From assembly GCA_030666035.1 (NCBI GenBank), contig DAOUYQ010000049.1, positions 1 to 6,407 of the forward strand: a stretch of 6,407 nt of DNA, in the 5' to 3' direction. Each line of letters starts with the position of its first letter. The stretch's first letter is position 1. Position numbers and translations under genes: made by a program. Below the pieces are notes generated by a model. The model ran no database searches and was not told the DNA's origin. It worked only from the letters and a program-made list of their open reading frames with translations. The DNA is from Microcaldota archaeon (GTDB taxonomy: Archaea; Micrarchaeota; Micrarchaeia; Anstonellales; Bilamarchaeaceae). Shown piece after piece: positions 1-4,694 of this stretch.

Positions 1-1
1 C

Positions 2-820
2 ACGTGCACGCCTTACCTGATTGGGATTAGGCCTGCGGAGGGGGAGCATATTGCATGGAGTGAAAGCTCTGCAGTTTCCTTTGCGAATTCGGTTTTGGGG
101 GCATGCACAAACCGGGAAGGGGGGCCTTCGGCTTTGTGTGCTGCGCTTACCGGGGTTACGCCTATGCATGGGCTGCATTTAAAGGAAAACAGGGTTGCAA
201 ATTTGATTGTGCACATGAAAGCAAAGCTGGAGAACCGCACGGATTATTCTATTGTTGGATTGCTTGTTGGAAAGAGGGCTGGAAAGGGAATTCCTGCATT
301 CAAAAACATTTTGCCCAATGAGGATCAATTGAAATATTTGGGCGCTGCGATGGGGGCATCGGGTTCTGTTGCGCTTTATTTTGTGGAAGGAGTTACTCCT
401 GAGTGGAGGGTTGCCCCTGATGCAGAAGAGATTACAATTACCCAGAGGGAAATGGATGAATTGAAGGCAAAATTGAATGATGTTCCTGAGGCGGATTTGA
501 TTACTACTGGATGCCCGCATGCATCCATTACTGAATTGGAAGAGATTGCAAAATTGCTTGAGAAAAAACCTGTGAAAAAGCCGTTTTGGATTTGCCTGAG
601 CAGGGGGGTAAAGGAGGAAGCGGAAAAGAGCGGGCTTGCAGGGCGCATTAAAATGCGGGGGGGAACCCTGGTTGCGGATACGTGCATGGTTGTTGCGCCC
701 CTTGAGCGCATGGGCTTCAAAAGTACGGGAGTAAATTCCGGGAAAGCTACAGTGTACCTGCCTACGATGTGCAAGCAGAAGCTGCTTTTTGGGAGATTGG
801 AGGACATACTATGGAAATAA
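2..820 (+). CDS. Aconitase X large (catalytic) subunit, probable phosphomevalonate dehydratase large subunit, 5'-truncated
   Basis: The frame is open from base 2, so the gene starts outside the window; 272 residues are visible of a family usually near 400. The first visible residues read TCTPYLIG, then GEHIAWSESSAV, NSVLGACTNREGG and GLHLKENR, which are signatures of the aconitase X large subunit (formerly DUF521). Later come TTGCPHAS and ADTCMVVAPLERMG with an NSGKATVYLP tail. The cysteines in TCTPY, TGCPH and DTCMV are the likely Fe-S cluster ligands, by family knowledge. In archaea the AcnX heterodimer dehydrates 5-phosphomevalonate to trans-anhydromevalonate 5-phosphate in the modified mevalonate pathway to isoprenoid lipids; that specific substrate is inferred from the archaeal context, since other AcnX types act on hydroxyproline derivatives. 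The TTG at base 95 is internal to conserved sequence and is not the real start. The stop overlaps the next gene by 10 bp. One oddity is GACTN where GARTN is usual. Confidence 0.93.
   Translation, partial: TCTPYLIGIRPAEGEHIAWSESSAVSFANSVLGACTNREGGPSALCAALTGVTPMHGLHLKENRVANLIVHMKAKLENRTDYSIVGLLVGKRAGKGIPAFKNILPNEDQLKYLGAAMGASGSVALYFVEGVTPEWRVAPDAEEITITQREMDELKAKLNDVPEADLITTGCPHASITELEEIAKLLEKKPVKKPFWICLSRGVKEEAEKSGLAGRIKMRGGTLVADTCMVVAPLERMGFKSTGVNSGKATVYLPTMCKQKLLFGRLEDILWK
799..803 (+). promoter_or_regulatory. Shine-Dalgarno for the AcnX small subunit
   Basis: GGAGG lies 7 nt before ATG 811, inside the end of the large-subunit gene. It is the best ribosome-binding match in the window and decides for ATG 811 over the later ATG 892. 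With the 10-bp gene overlap it suggests translational coupling, which would help keep the two subunits in equal amounts. Confidence 0.65.
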
Positions 821-1290
821 TATCTGATAAATCGGGGGGAATCAGGAGGAACCTCAAACTGAAGGGGGGTGTCCCCCCTGCGGTTCGGATGGAAATAGTG
901 GGAAGAGTAATTTCCAGGGGAAAGGCAATTGGAAAAGTGCTTGTGAGCAGGGACCCGATTTCATTCTTGGGGGGCGTGGACCCAAAAACGGGGATTGTTT
1001 TGGAGAAGGGGCATTCACTGGAAGGAAAATCCGTTGCTGATAAAATTTTAGTATTTCCGCATGGAAAAGGATCAACCGTTGGGAGCTACGTGATGCTCGC
1101 GATGAAAAAGAACGGGGTGGCTCCTGCTGCAATTATTAATCTGGAAGCGGAAACAATTATTGCGGTTGGTGCAATTATCTCAGAAATTCCCATGCTGGAC
1201 AAGCCAGATGTGAATGTGCTGGAAGTTCTGAAGGATGGAATGGATGCAGAAGTAGACTGTGAGAAGGGAATAATCCTGGTGGAAGAATAA
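811..1290 (+). CDS. Aconitase X small (swivel-domain) subunit, probable phosphomevalonate dehydratase small subunit
   Basis: The protein has 159 residues from ATG 811. It matches the former DUF126 family: GRVISRGKAIGKVLVS, then PISFLGGVDPKTG, HSLEGKSVADKILVFPHGKG, the serine/glycine loop STVGSYV (the swivel loop), NGVAPAAIINLEAETI and AIISEIPMLD. It pairs with the large subunit encoded just upstream to form the dehydratase. ATG 811 was chosen because GGAGG at 799-803 lies 7 nt upstream. The alternative ATG at 892 would give 132 residues, which is closer to the usual family length, and conserved sequence begins only there, but I see no good Shine-Dalgarno before it. The first 27 residues are therefore either a lineage-specific extension or untranslated. 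An upstream in-frame ATG at 769 lies deep inside the large-subunit gene and is unlikely. The stop TAA overlaps the Hjc ATG by one base. Confidence 0.9.
   Translation: MEIISDKSGGIRRNLKLKGGVPPAVRMEIVGRVISRGKAIGKVLVSRDPISFLGGVDPKTGIVLEKGHSLEGKSVADKILVFPHGKGSTVGSYVMLAMKKNGVAPAAIINLEAETIIAVGAIISEIPMLDKPDVNVLEVLKDGMDAEVDCEKGIILVEE
863..879 (+). other. G6/C6 hairpin between the two candidate starts of the AcnX small subunit
   Basis: Six G (864-869), a three-base loop TGT (870-872) and six C (873-878) form a perfect stem; A863 and T879 can add a seventh pair. It lies about 50 nt after ATG 811 and 13 nt before ATG 892. It codes for the KGGVPP segment of the extended N-terminus. If translation could start at 892, this stem would sit in its initiation region; if not, it is simply Gly-Gly-Val-Pro-Pro coding. 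No U tract follows, so it is not an intrinsic terminator. Confidence 0.5.
1278..1283 (+). promoter_or_regulatory. Shine-Dalgarno for hjc
   Basis: GGTGGA lies 6 nt before ATG 1290, within the last codons of the AcnX small subunit. It supports the start at 1290 and reinitiation at the overlapping TAATG. Confidence 0.5.
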
Positions 1291-1736
1291 TGGTAAGGGC
1301 ATACCATAAGGGGGCGCGTGCGGAGAGGGAGTTAATCAAATTTTTTTCTGAGCATGGGTTTATGGTTATTAGGGGAGCTGGGAGCGGGACTTCGGGCTTG
1401 AGCCCGGATGTGCTTGTGTTTAAGGGCCCAAAACAATATGTAATTGAGGCAAAGGCGCTTGAATCAGAGCATCTTTCTCTGGACCGGGACCAATTTGAGA
1501 ACCTGAAAAAATGGCATGAAGTTACGGGGATGGAAACTTTTGTTGCATGGAGGAGAAAGAAGGAAAAGGCGGAAAGTGGAGATGATTCTGCAAAAGCATG
1601 GATGAAAAAAGGGGTGGGAATGAGGTACAGGTGGAAGTTCATCCCAATTGTGTTTTTCAATGAGAATCCAAAGTCATATTCACTTTCCTGGAAGTTTGCA
1701 GAAAAGTATGGAAAGGACATTTCCAGCCTGGTTTGA
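1290..1736 (+). CDS. hjc: Archaeal Holliday junction resolvase Hjc
   Basis: The protein has 148 residues. It opens with KGARAEREL (residues 7-15), then GFMVIRGAGSGTSG (23-36), SPDVLVF (38-44) and VIEAKAL (51-57). These give the nuclease-fold active site: Glu12, Asp40, Glu53 and Lys55, with Arg13, Arg28 and Ser32 as accompanying conserved positions. The E-to-R spacing of 16 and D-to-E spacing of 13 agree with known Hjc enzymes as I recall them. Hjc is a dimeric, Mg-dependent endonuclease that cuts four-way DNA junctions symmetrically during recombination and fork restart. A charged stretch at about residues 88-112 looks like an insertion before the final strands (YRWKFIPIVFF), making the protein slightly longer than usual. 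It overlaps the AcnX small-subunit stop by one base (TAATG), so it is the third gene of that operon, although no functional link to isoprenoid synthesis is evident. Confidence 0.93.
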   Translation: MVRAYHKGARAERELIKFFSEHGFMVIRGAGSGTSGLSPDVLVFKGPKQYVIEAKALESEHLSLDRDQFENLKKWHEVTGMETFVAWRRKKEKAESGDDSAKAWMKKGVGMRYRWKFIPIVFFNENPKSYSLSWKFAEKYGKDISSLV

Positions 1737-1753
1737 GCTATTTTGTGCGCGTG

Positions 1754-1769
1754 CAAAACTATTTAAATA
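1754..1769 (+). promoter_or_regulatory. Archaeal promoter (TATA box, probable leaderless start) for the DUF333 protein
   Basis: The only gap between plus-strand genes (1737-1790) carries TTTAAATA at 1762-1769, within the palindrome TATTTAAATA, preceded by an A-rich stretch (1755-1758) that could act as a BRE. The first T is 29 nt before ATG 1791. Archaeal transcription starts about 25 nt after the TATA centre, so the start falls at or next to the ATG and the mRNA is probably leaderless. No Shine-Dalgarno is seen before ATG 1791, which agrees. Confidence 0.75.
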
Positions 1770-1790
1770 TTAAGTGAACTGACTTTGTGC

Positions 1791-2453
1791 ATGAAACGCA
1801 TAATATTTGCAATAATGCTCATGGGATTTGTATTTTCAATTGCAAACCCTGCAGCAGTTTATTGTGAGCAAATGGGGTACGTGTCTAGCACCGTACAAAC
1901 TGATGAAGGCGAAGTAGGGATGTGCCGCATGCCTAATGGGCAGGAAGTGGATGCCTGGGCTTTCTACAGGGGCGAAGTAGGCACGGAATTCAGCTACTGT
2001 GTCCGTGAGGGATACGGAATCAAGAGCGTGACTGAGGATATGGGCACCTGGACTGCACAATATGCAGTTTGTGTCCTTGCAAACGGAACCGAAGTAAAGC
2101 TTGAAGAGCTTCTGGACTTGGGCTTGAATGAAAGTGTGACTCCAATAGAAGAATATGGACCTGAAGGGGAGGCTGAAGGAACTGAGGAGCCGGAACCGGA
2201 GTGCAGCGCAGACCATGAATGCCCAATGGGCAATGTCTGTATAGAAGGAGTATGTGTTGAGATTCCAGCAGAAGGGCCGGGGCCGGTAGTGGCACCTGAG
2301 CCTGCTCCTGAACCAGTACCTGAACCAACAGCTGAGCCAGCACCTGAGCCAGAACCTGCACCCGCAGCAGAGGAAACAGAATTCCCCTGGGTTCCGCTGC
2401 TTATTGTGGTTGTCATAATTGTACTGGCATACTGGTTTTTCATAAAGAAATAG
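1791..2453 (+). CDS. Secreted membrane-anchored protein with tandem DUF333-like repeats, a Cys knuckle and a Pro/Glu linker
   Basis: The protein has 220 residues and its function is unknown. Residues 1-18 form a signal peptide (MKRIIFAIMLMGFVFSIA). Residues 19-61 match DUF333: NPAAVYC, then GMCRMPNGQEVDAWAFYRG. Residues 69-102 look like a second, divergent copy (YCVREGY, VCVLANGTEV). Residues 138-155 are a small knuckle with four cysteines, C-x5-C-x5-C-x4-C (CSADHECPMGNVC, then C155). Residues 168-192 are a Pro/Glu/Ala linker, 198-217 a hydrophobic membrane helix, and the chain ends in KK. Predicted topology is an exported domain on a flexible stalk, held by a C-terminal anchor, with disulfides C25-C45 and C70-C94 possible. 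ATG 1791 was chosen over the TTG at 1785 because of the TATA spacing and the typical signal peptide. It is transcribed separately from the operon upstream and ends at a T tract. Confidence 0.82.
   Translation: MKRIIFAIMLMGFVFSIANPAAVYCEQMGYVSSTVQTDEGEVGMCRMPNGQEVDAWAFYRGEVGTEFSYCVREGYGIKSVTEDMGTWTAQYAVCVLANGTEVKLEELLDLGLNESVTPIEEYGPEGEAEGTEEPEPECSADHECPMGNVCIEGVCVEIPAEGPGPVVAPEPAPEPVPEPTAEPAPEPEPAPAAEETEFPWVPLLIVVVIIVLAYWFFIKK
2292..2366 (+). repeat. Degenerate PEP-type tandem repeat (coding)
   Basis: An imperfect repeat of Glu-Pro-Ala-Pro and Glu-Pro-Val-Pro units, written with CCTGAGCC and CCTGAACC variants, codes for residues 168-192. It forms the extended linker between the extracellular part and the membrane anchor. 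Codons vary between units, so this looks like selection at the protein level rather than recent slippage. Confidence 0.7.
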
Positions 2454-2454
2454 A

Positions 2455-2477
2455 TTTTTTCTTTTTTTTCTTTTTTT
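2455..2477 (+). terminator. T-tract transcription terminator
   Basis: Three runs of 6, 8 and 7 T separated by single C begin two bases after the TAG stop of the DUF333 gene. Archaeal RNA polymerase terminates on such oligo-T stretches without a hairpin. The tract fills the convergent gap and touches the stop codon of the opposing helicase fragment. It works only for plus-strand transcription; in the other direction it is an A tract, so the helicase transcript probably ends further on, inside the DUF333 gene. Confidence 0.75.
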
Positions 2478-3174
2478 ATCCTTTGAGGAGTTTTTCTGCA
2501 ATCAGCTTTCCGCTTTCCTTATTCAGGAAACGATTATCGTTTCCGCAGCTTGGGTCCAGAATGCATTTGGGGCAGCCCTTTTCGCAGTCGCATTTTTCCA
2601 GCCTGTCTTTGCTCATTTGCACAATCTTTTCAAATTTGGAGAACACTACCTGGGTAACTCCATTTCCATCAGGGACCGAATCATATACATACATTCTTCC
2701 GGAAGGGTGGGAAAGGCCTCCGAGCTCTTTGGGGTCTGCACCGGTAATTGCGGGCATCATGGAGATGGATACGTGCTCAAATGCATGCAATCCATCCCCG
2801 AATTCAGGAATATCATACACCATATCATCCAGGTCTATCCAGAGTGCATAGGTATCATATTCGTATAAGTAGGGGGTTTCAAAAGTGTGCTCGGCAATTC
2901 TTGTTGCGCCAAAGATGTCCTTTACTAAAAATCCATAAACCTCTTCTGCAATGTGCACTTTTCCAAAGCTGATTTTGTGCCCTAAGCACTCGCGGGAAGC
3001 AAGCTCCTCAACTACTTCTGCGCTCTTGTTGCTTAAAGCAGAAGTGTATTCTTCCACTGCACGATCCATGGGCTCAACCTGGGCTTCCATTTTTTCCAAA
3101 TCCAGTTTCCTGGAGAGGTAGGGGCGGCCTCCGTGCAGGTAGATTGCACCTTCAAACAATTCCTTTATTGCCAT
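2476..3174 (-). CDS. C-terminal (DUF1998/MZB Zn-binding) part of a split MrfA-like SF2 helicase
   Basis: The fragment has 232 residues. It begins with the conserved ELFEGAIYLHGGRPYL segment (residues 5-20) that normally lies mid-protein in MrfA/Hrq1-type helicases, and continues with the DUF1998 region: GLHAFEHVSISMMP (128-141), YDSVPDGNGVTQVVF (164-178), then CDCEKGCPKCILDPSCGN (195-212). Cys197, 201, 204 and 210 are the probable zinc ligands. It is in the same frame as the upstream helicase fragment and separated from it only by a TAA and nine sense codons. GTGGA at 3181-3185 lies 6 nt before ATG 3174, so reinitiation is possible. On its own it has no motor motifs. It could work as a separate subunit joining the motor part, or be a dead remnant. 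The stop is TAA at 2476-2478, 22 nt from the convergent DUF333 gene. Confidence 0.8.
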   Translation of the reverse strand: MAIKELFEGAIYLHGGRPYLSRKLDLEKMEAQVEPMDRAVEEYTSALSNKSAEVVEELASRECLGHKISFGKVHIAEEVYGFLVKDIFGATRIAEHTFETPYLYEYDTYALWIDLDDMVYDIPEFGDGLHAFEHVSISMMPAITGADPKELGGLSHPSGRMYVYDSVPDGNGVTQVVFSKFEKIVQMSKDRLEKCDCEKGCPKCILDPSCGNDNRFLNKESGKLIAEKLLKG

Positions 3175-3201
3175 TGCAATTCCACGCTCGCCAATCTGCT
3201 T

Positions 3202-3204
3202 TTA
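3202..3204 (-). other. In-frame TAA that interrupts the helicase reading frame
   Basis: The motor fragment ends ...KIYNTES then TAA. Reading on in the same frame gives KQIGERGIA followed directly by MAIKELFEGAIYLHGG. Homologues run through this region without a break, and the joined frame (4674 to 2476, 731 sense codons) has the length expected for a whole MrfA-like helicase. No insertion or deletion is needed to join the parts. TAA also terminates other genes in the window (820, 1290, 2476), so it is not obviously reassigned. Confidence 0.85.
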
Positions 3205-4674
3205 GCTTTCAGTGTTGTATATTTTTACGGAGCCTCCTGCAGAGCGCAGGTTGATTAAGCGGGCGCGCTTTGCGCCCTCTTTTGTTGTAGAATAAAAATT
3301 TCCCCATTTTTTTATTAGCTCTTCTTCTTCGAGCAACTCAATATGTTTGGAGAGCTCCTTGGTTAATTCTTCCGGGGAAAACATCTGGTCTTTTGCAGCA
3401 GAGAGTATGTGCAGTTTGCGGATATTTTCATTTTTTGGATTTATGTAGCAGTTTTCGGGTTCCCCATATAGATACTCGTTTGGATTTTCAACATAATATT
3501 GGTCCAGGGGGCTTTCTTTTGCAATAAAAACACCGTATCCTTTTTGGCCCTTGCGGCCGCAGCGCCCGATGCGCTGGCGCACCCGGGTAACGGTCCCCGG
3601 GAACCCTGCAAGCACAACCACATCCGTATCTCCAATATCTATTCCAAGTTCCAGTGCAGAAGTGGTTGCAAGGTATTTTACTTTTCCGGCTTTGAAATCA
3701 GTTTCTATTTGCCTGCGGGCATCCTGGCGCAACCCTGAGCGGTAAACAGCCAGAGGGATATTCATCCGCTTTGCCATTTGGCCCATGCGCTCCACCAGGG
3801 AATGGGAATTCCCAAAAATGAGTGCCTTTCTTCCAATTTCATCTGCAATTCTTAGTGCGGCAACCGAGTAGCTCTCCGGTGGAGAAATAATTATATGGTG
3901 GAACTCTGCACGGGGAGAACTGGTTCCTTCAACAAGAACAAATTCCTCGCCGCAGATGCGTTGGCTGAATTCCTTTGCGTTTCCAACTGTTGCGGAAGTA
4001 CAGATGAACTGGATTTTCCTGTTGAATTTTCTTTTCATGAGGCGTTTTAGCCTCCAGAGCACATTGGATGCGTGCGCACCAAAAATTCCGGAATAGATGT
4101 GCACTTCATCCAGGACCACGTACTTTAATTTTTCGAAAAACTTGGAAAAGAGGCGGTTGTTGAGCAGGATAAAATGAAGCATGTCCATATTGGAAATAAG
4201 AATTTGCGGCGGGCGCGCACGGATTTTTTCACGCTTTCCCTGCGGAGTGTCCCCATCATAGGTTTCTGTGCGGATCCCGTATAATGCGAATTCAGAGAAA
4301 CGCAGGTGCTGGTCACGCGCAAGCGCTTTGGTGGGGTAAAGAAGCAGGGTGTTTTCCCCTTTTAGTGCGCCTTCAACTGCAGGGACAAGGAATACTTCGC
4401 TTTTTCCCCCTGCGGTGGGCGCAACAACCACTACGTTCTTTCCATTTTTTACATATTCAATTCCATCTGCCTGGTGGCGGTAAAGATGTGTAATTCCCCT
4501 TCCTGCAAATATGCCTTTAATCATTGGGGAGAGGGGGTAATTGGAGTATTGCGCTTTGCGCGCGGGCTCAATTTCCTCAATTGGGGAATAATCTTCAAGC
4601 ATCCCAATGCGTGAGTGCTGTGCAATTGGCTGATTCCTGCCAACAAAGCTATCCCCTTTATCTTCAGCATTCAT
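3202..4674 (-). CDS. Motor part (RecA1-RecA2) of a split MrfA/Hrq1-like SF2 DNA helicase
   Basis: The fragment has 490 residues from ATG 4674. Motifs in order: a Q-motif-like LYRHQADGI, motif I APTAGGKS (85-92), Ia YPTKALARDQ, GDTP, SNMDMLH, motif II DEVH (189-192), motif III TSAT (226-229), motif IV-like LIFGNSHS, motif V ATTSALELGIDIG and motif VI QRIGRCGRKG (367-376), followed by a winged-helix-like region. This is a complete ATP-dependent translocase of the DEAD/DEAH family with DUF1998. Bacterial MrfA and fungal Hrq1 in this family repair mitomycin-type and crosslink damage; a repair role here is inferred. ATG 4674 was preferred over TTG 4698 (overlapping the gltX stop as TTGA) because GGGTG at 4680-4684 precedes it and no Shine-Dalgarno precedes the TTG. 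It follows gltX by 20 nt and is probably cotranscribed. It stops early at TAA 3202, losing the Zn-binding part. Confidence 0.88.
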   Translation of the reverse strand: MNAEDKGDSFVGRNQPIAQHSRIGMLEDYSPIEEIEPARKAQYSNYPLSPMIKGIFAGRGITHLYRHQADGIEYVKNGKNVVVVAPTAGGKSEVFLVPAVEGALKGENTLLLYPTKALARDQHLRFSEFALYGIRTETYDGDTPQGKREKIRARPPQILISNMDMLHFILLNNRLFSKFFEKLKYVVLDEVHIYSGIFGAHASNVLWRLKRLMKRKFNRKIQFICTSATVGNAKEFSQRICGEEFVLVEGTSSPRAEFHHIIISPPESYSVAALRIADEIGRKALIFGNSHSLVERMGQMAKRMNIPLAVYRSGLRQDARRQIETDFKAGKVKYLATTSALELGIDIGDTDVVVLAGFPGTVTRVRQRIGRCGRKGQKGYGVFIAKESPLDQYYVENPNEYLYGEPENCYINPKNENIRKLHILSAAKDQMFSPEELTKELSKHIELLEEEELIKKWGNFYSTTKEGAKRARLINLRSAGGSVKIYNTES

Positions 4675-4694
4675 AAAAGCACCCACACATTGGA

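Noticed and set aside
657..663. Run of seven G in the AcnX large-subunit gene as a phase-variation or frameshift site
   Set aside because: The frame reads through conserved residues on both sides (KMRGGTLVADTC), so no slippage is indicated; seven G alone is weak evidence.
1175..1756. Minus-strand open frame of 193 codons opposite hjc
   Set aside because: It covers clearly coding Hjc and AcnX sequence on the other strand; it is low in recognisable motifs and has no promoter or neighbour that would explain it.
1737..1790. Possible small RNA or terminator between hjc and the DUF333 gene
   Set aside because: Only a run of four T follows hjc and there is no stable stem; the gap is fully explained as a promoter.
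1994..2443. Long minus-strand open frames opposite the DUF333 gene, rich in Gly/Ser/Ala or Gln/Leu
   Set aside because: They are the antisense shadow of the Pro/Glu repeat and lack any recognisable domain or start signal; the plus-strand frame has a signal peptide, domains and a promoter.
3195..3280. Programmed stop-codon readthrough or recoding at the helicase TAA, possibly helped by the GGGCGC/GCGCCC stem at 3261-3277
   Set aside because: TAA is the least leaky stop and is not the codon for selenocysteine or pyrrolysine. The stem lies before the stop in the mRNA, not after it, so it does not fit a known readthrough or SECIS layout. Other genes here also end in TAA.
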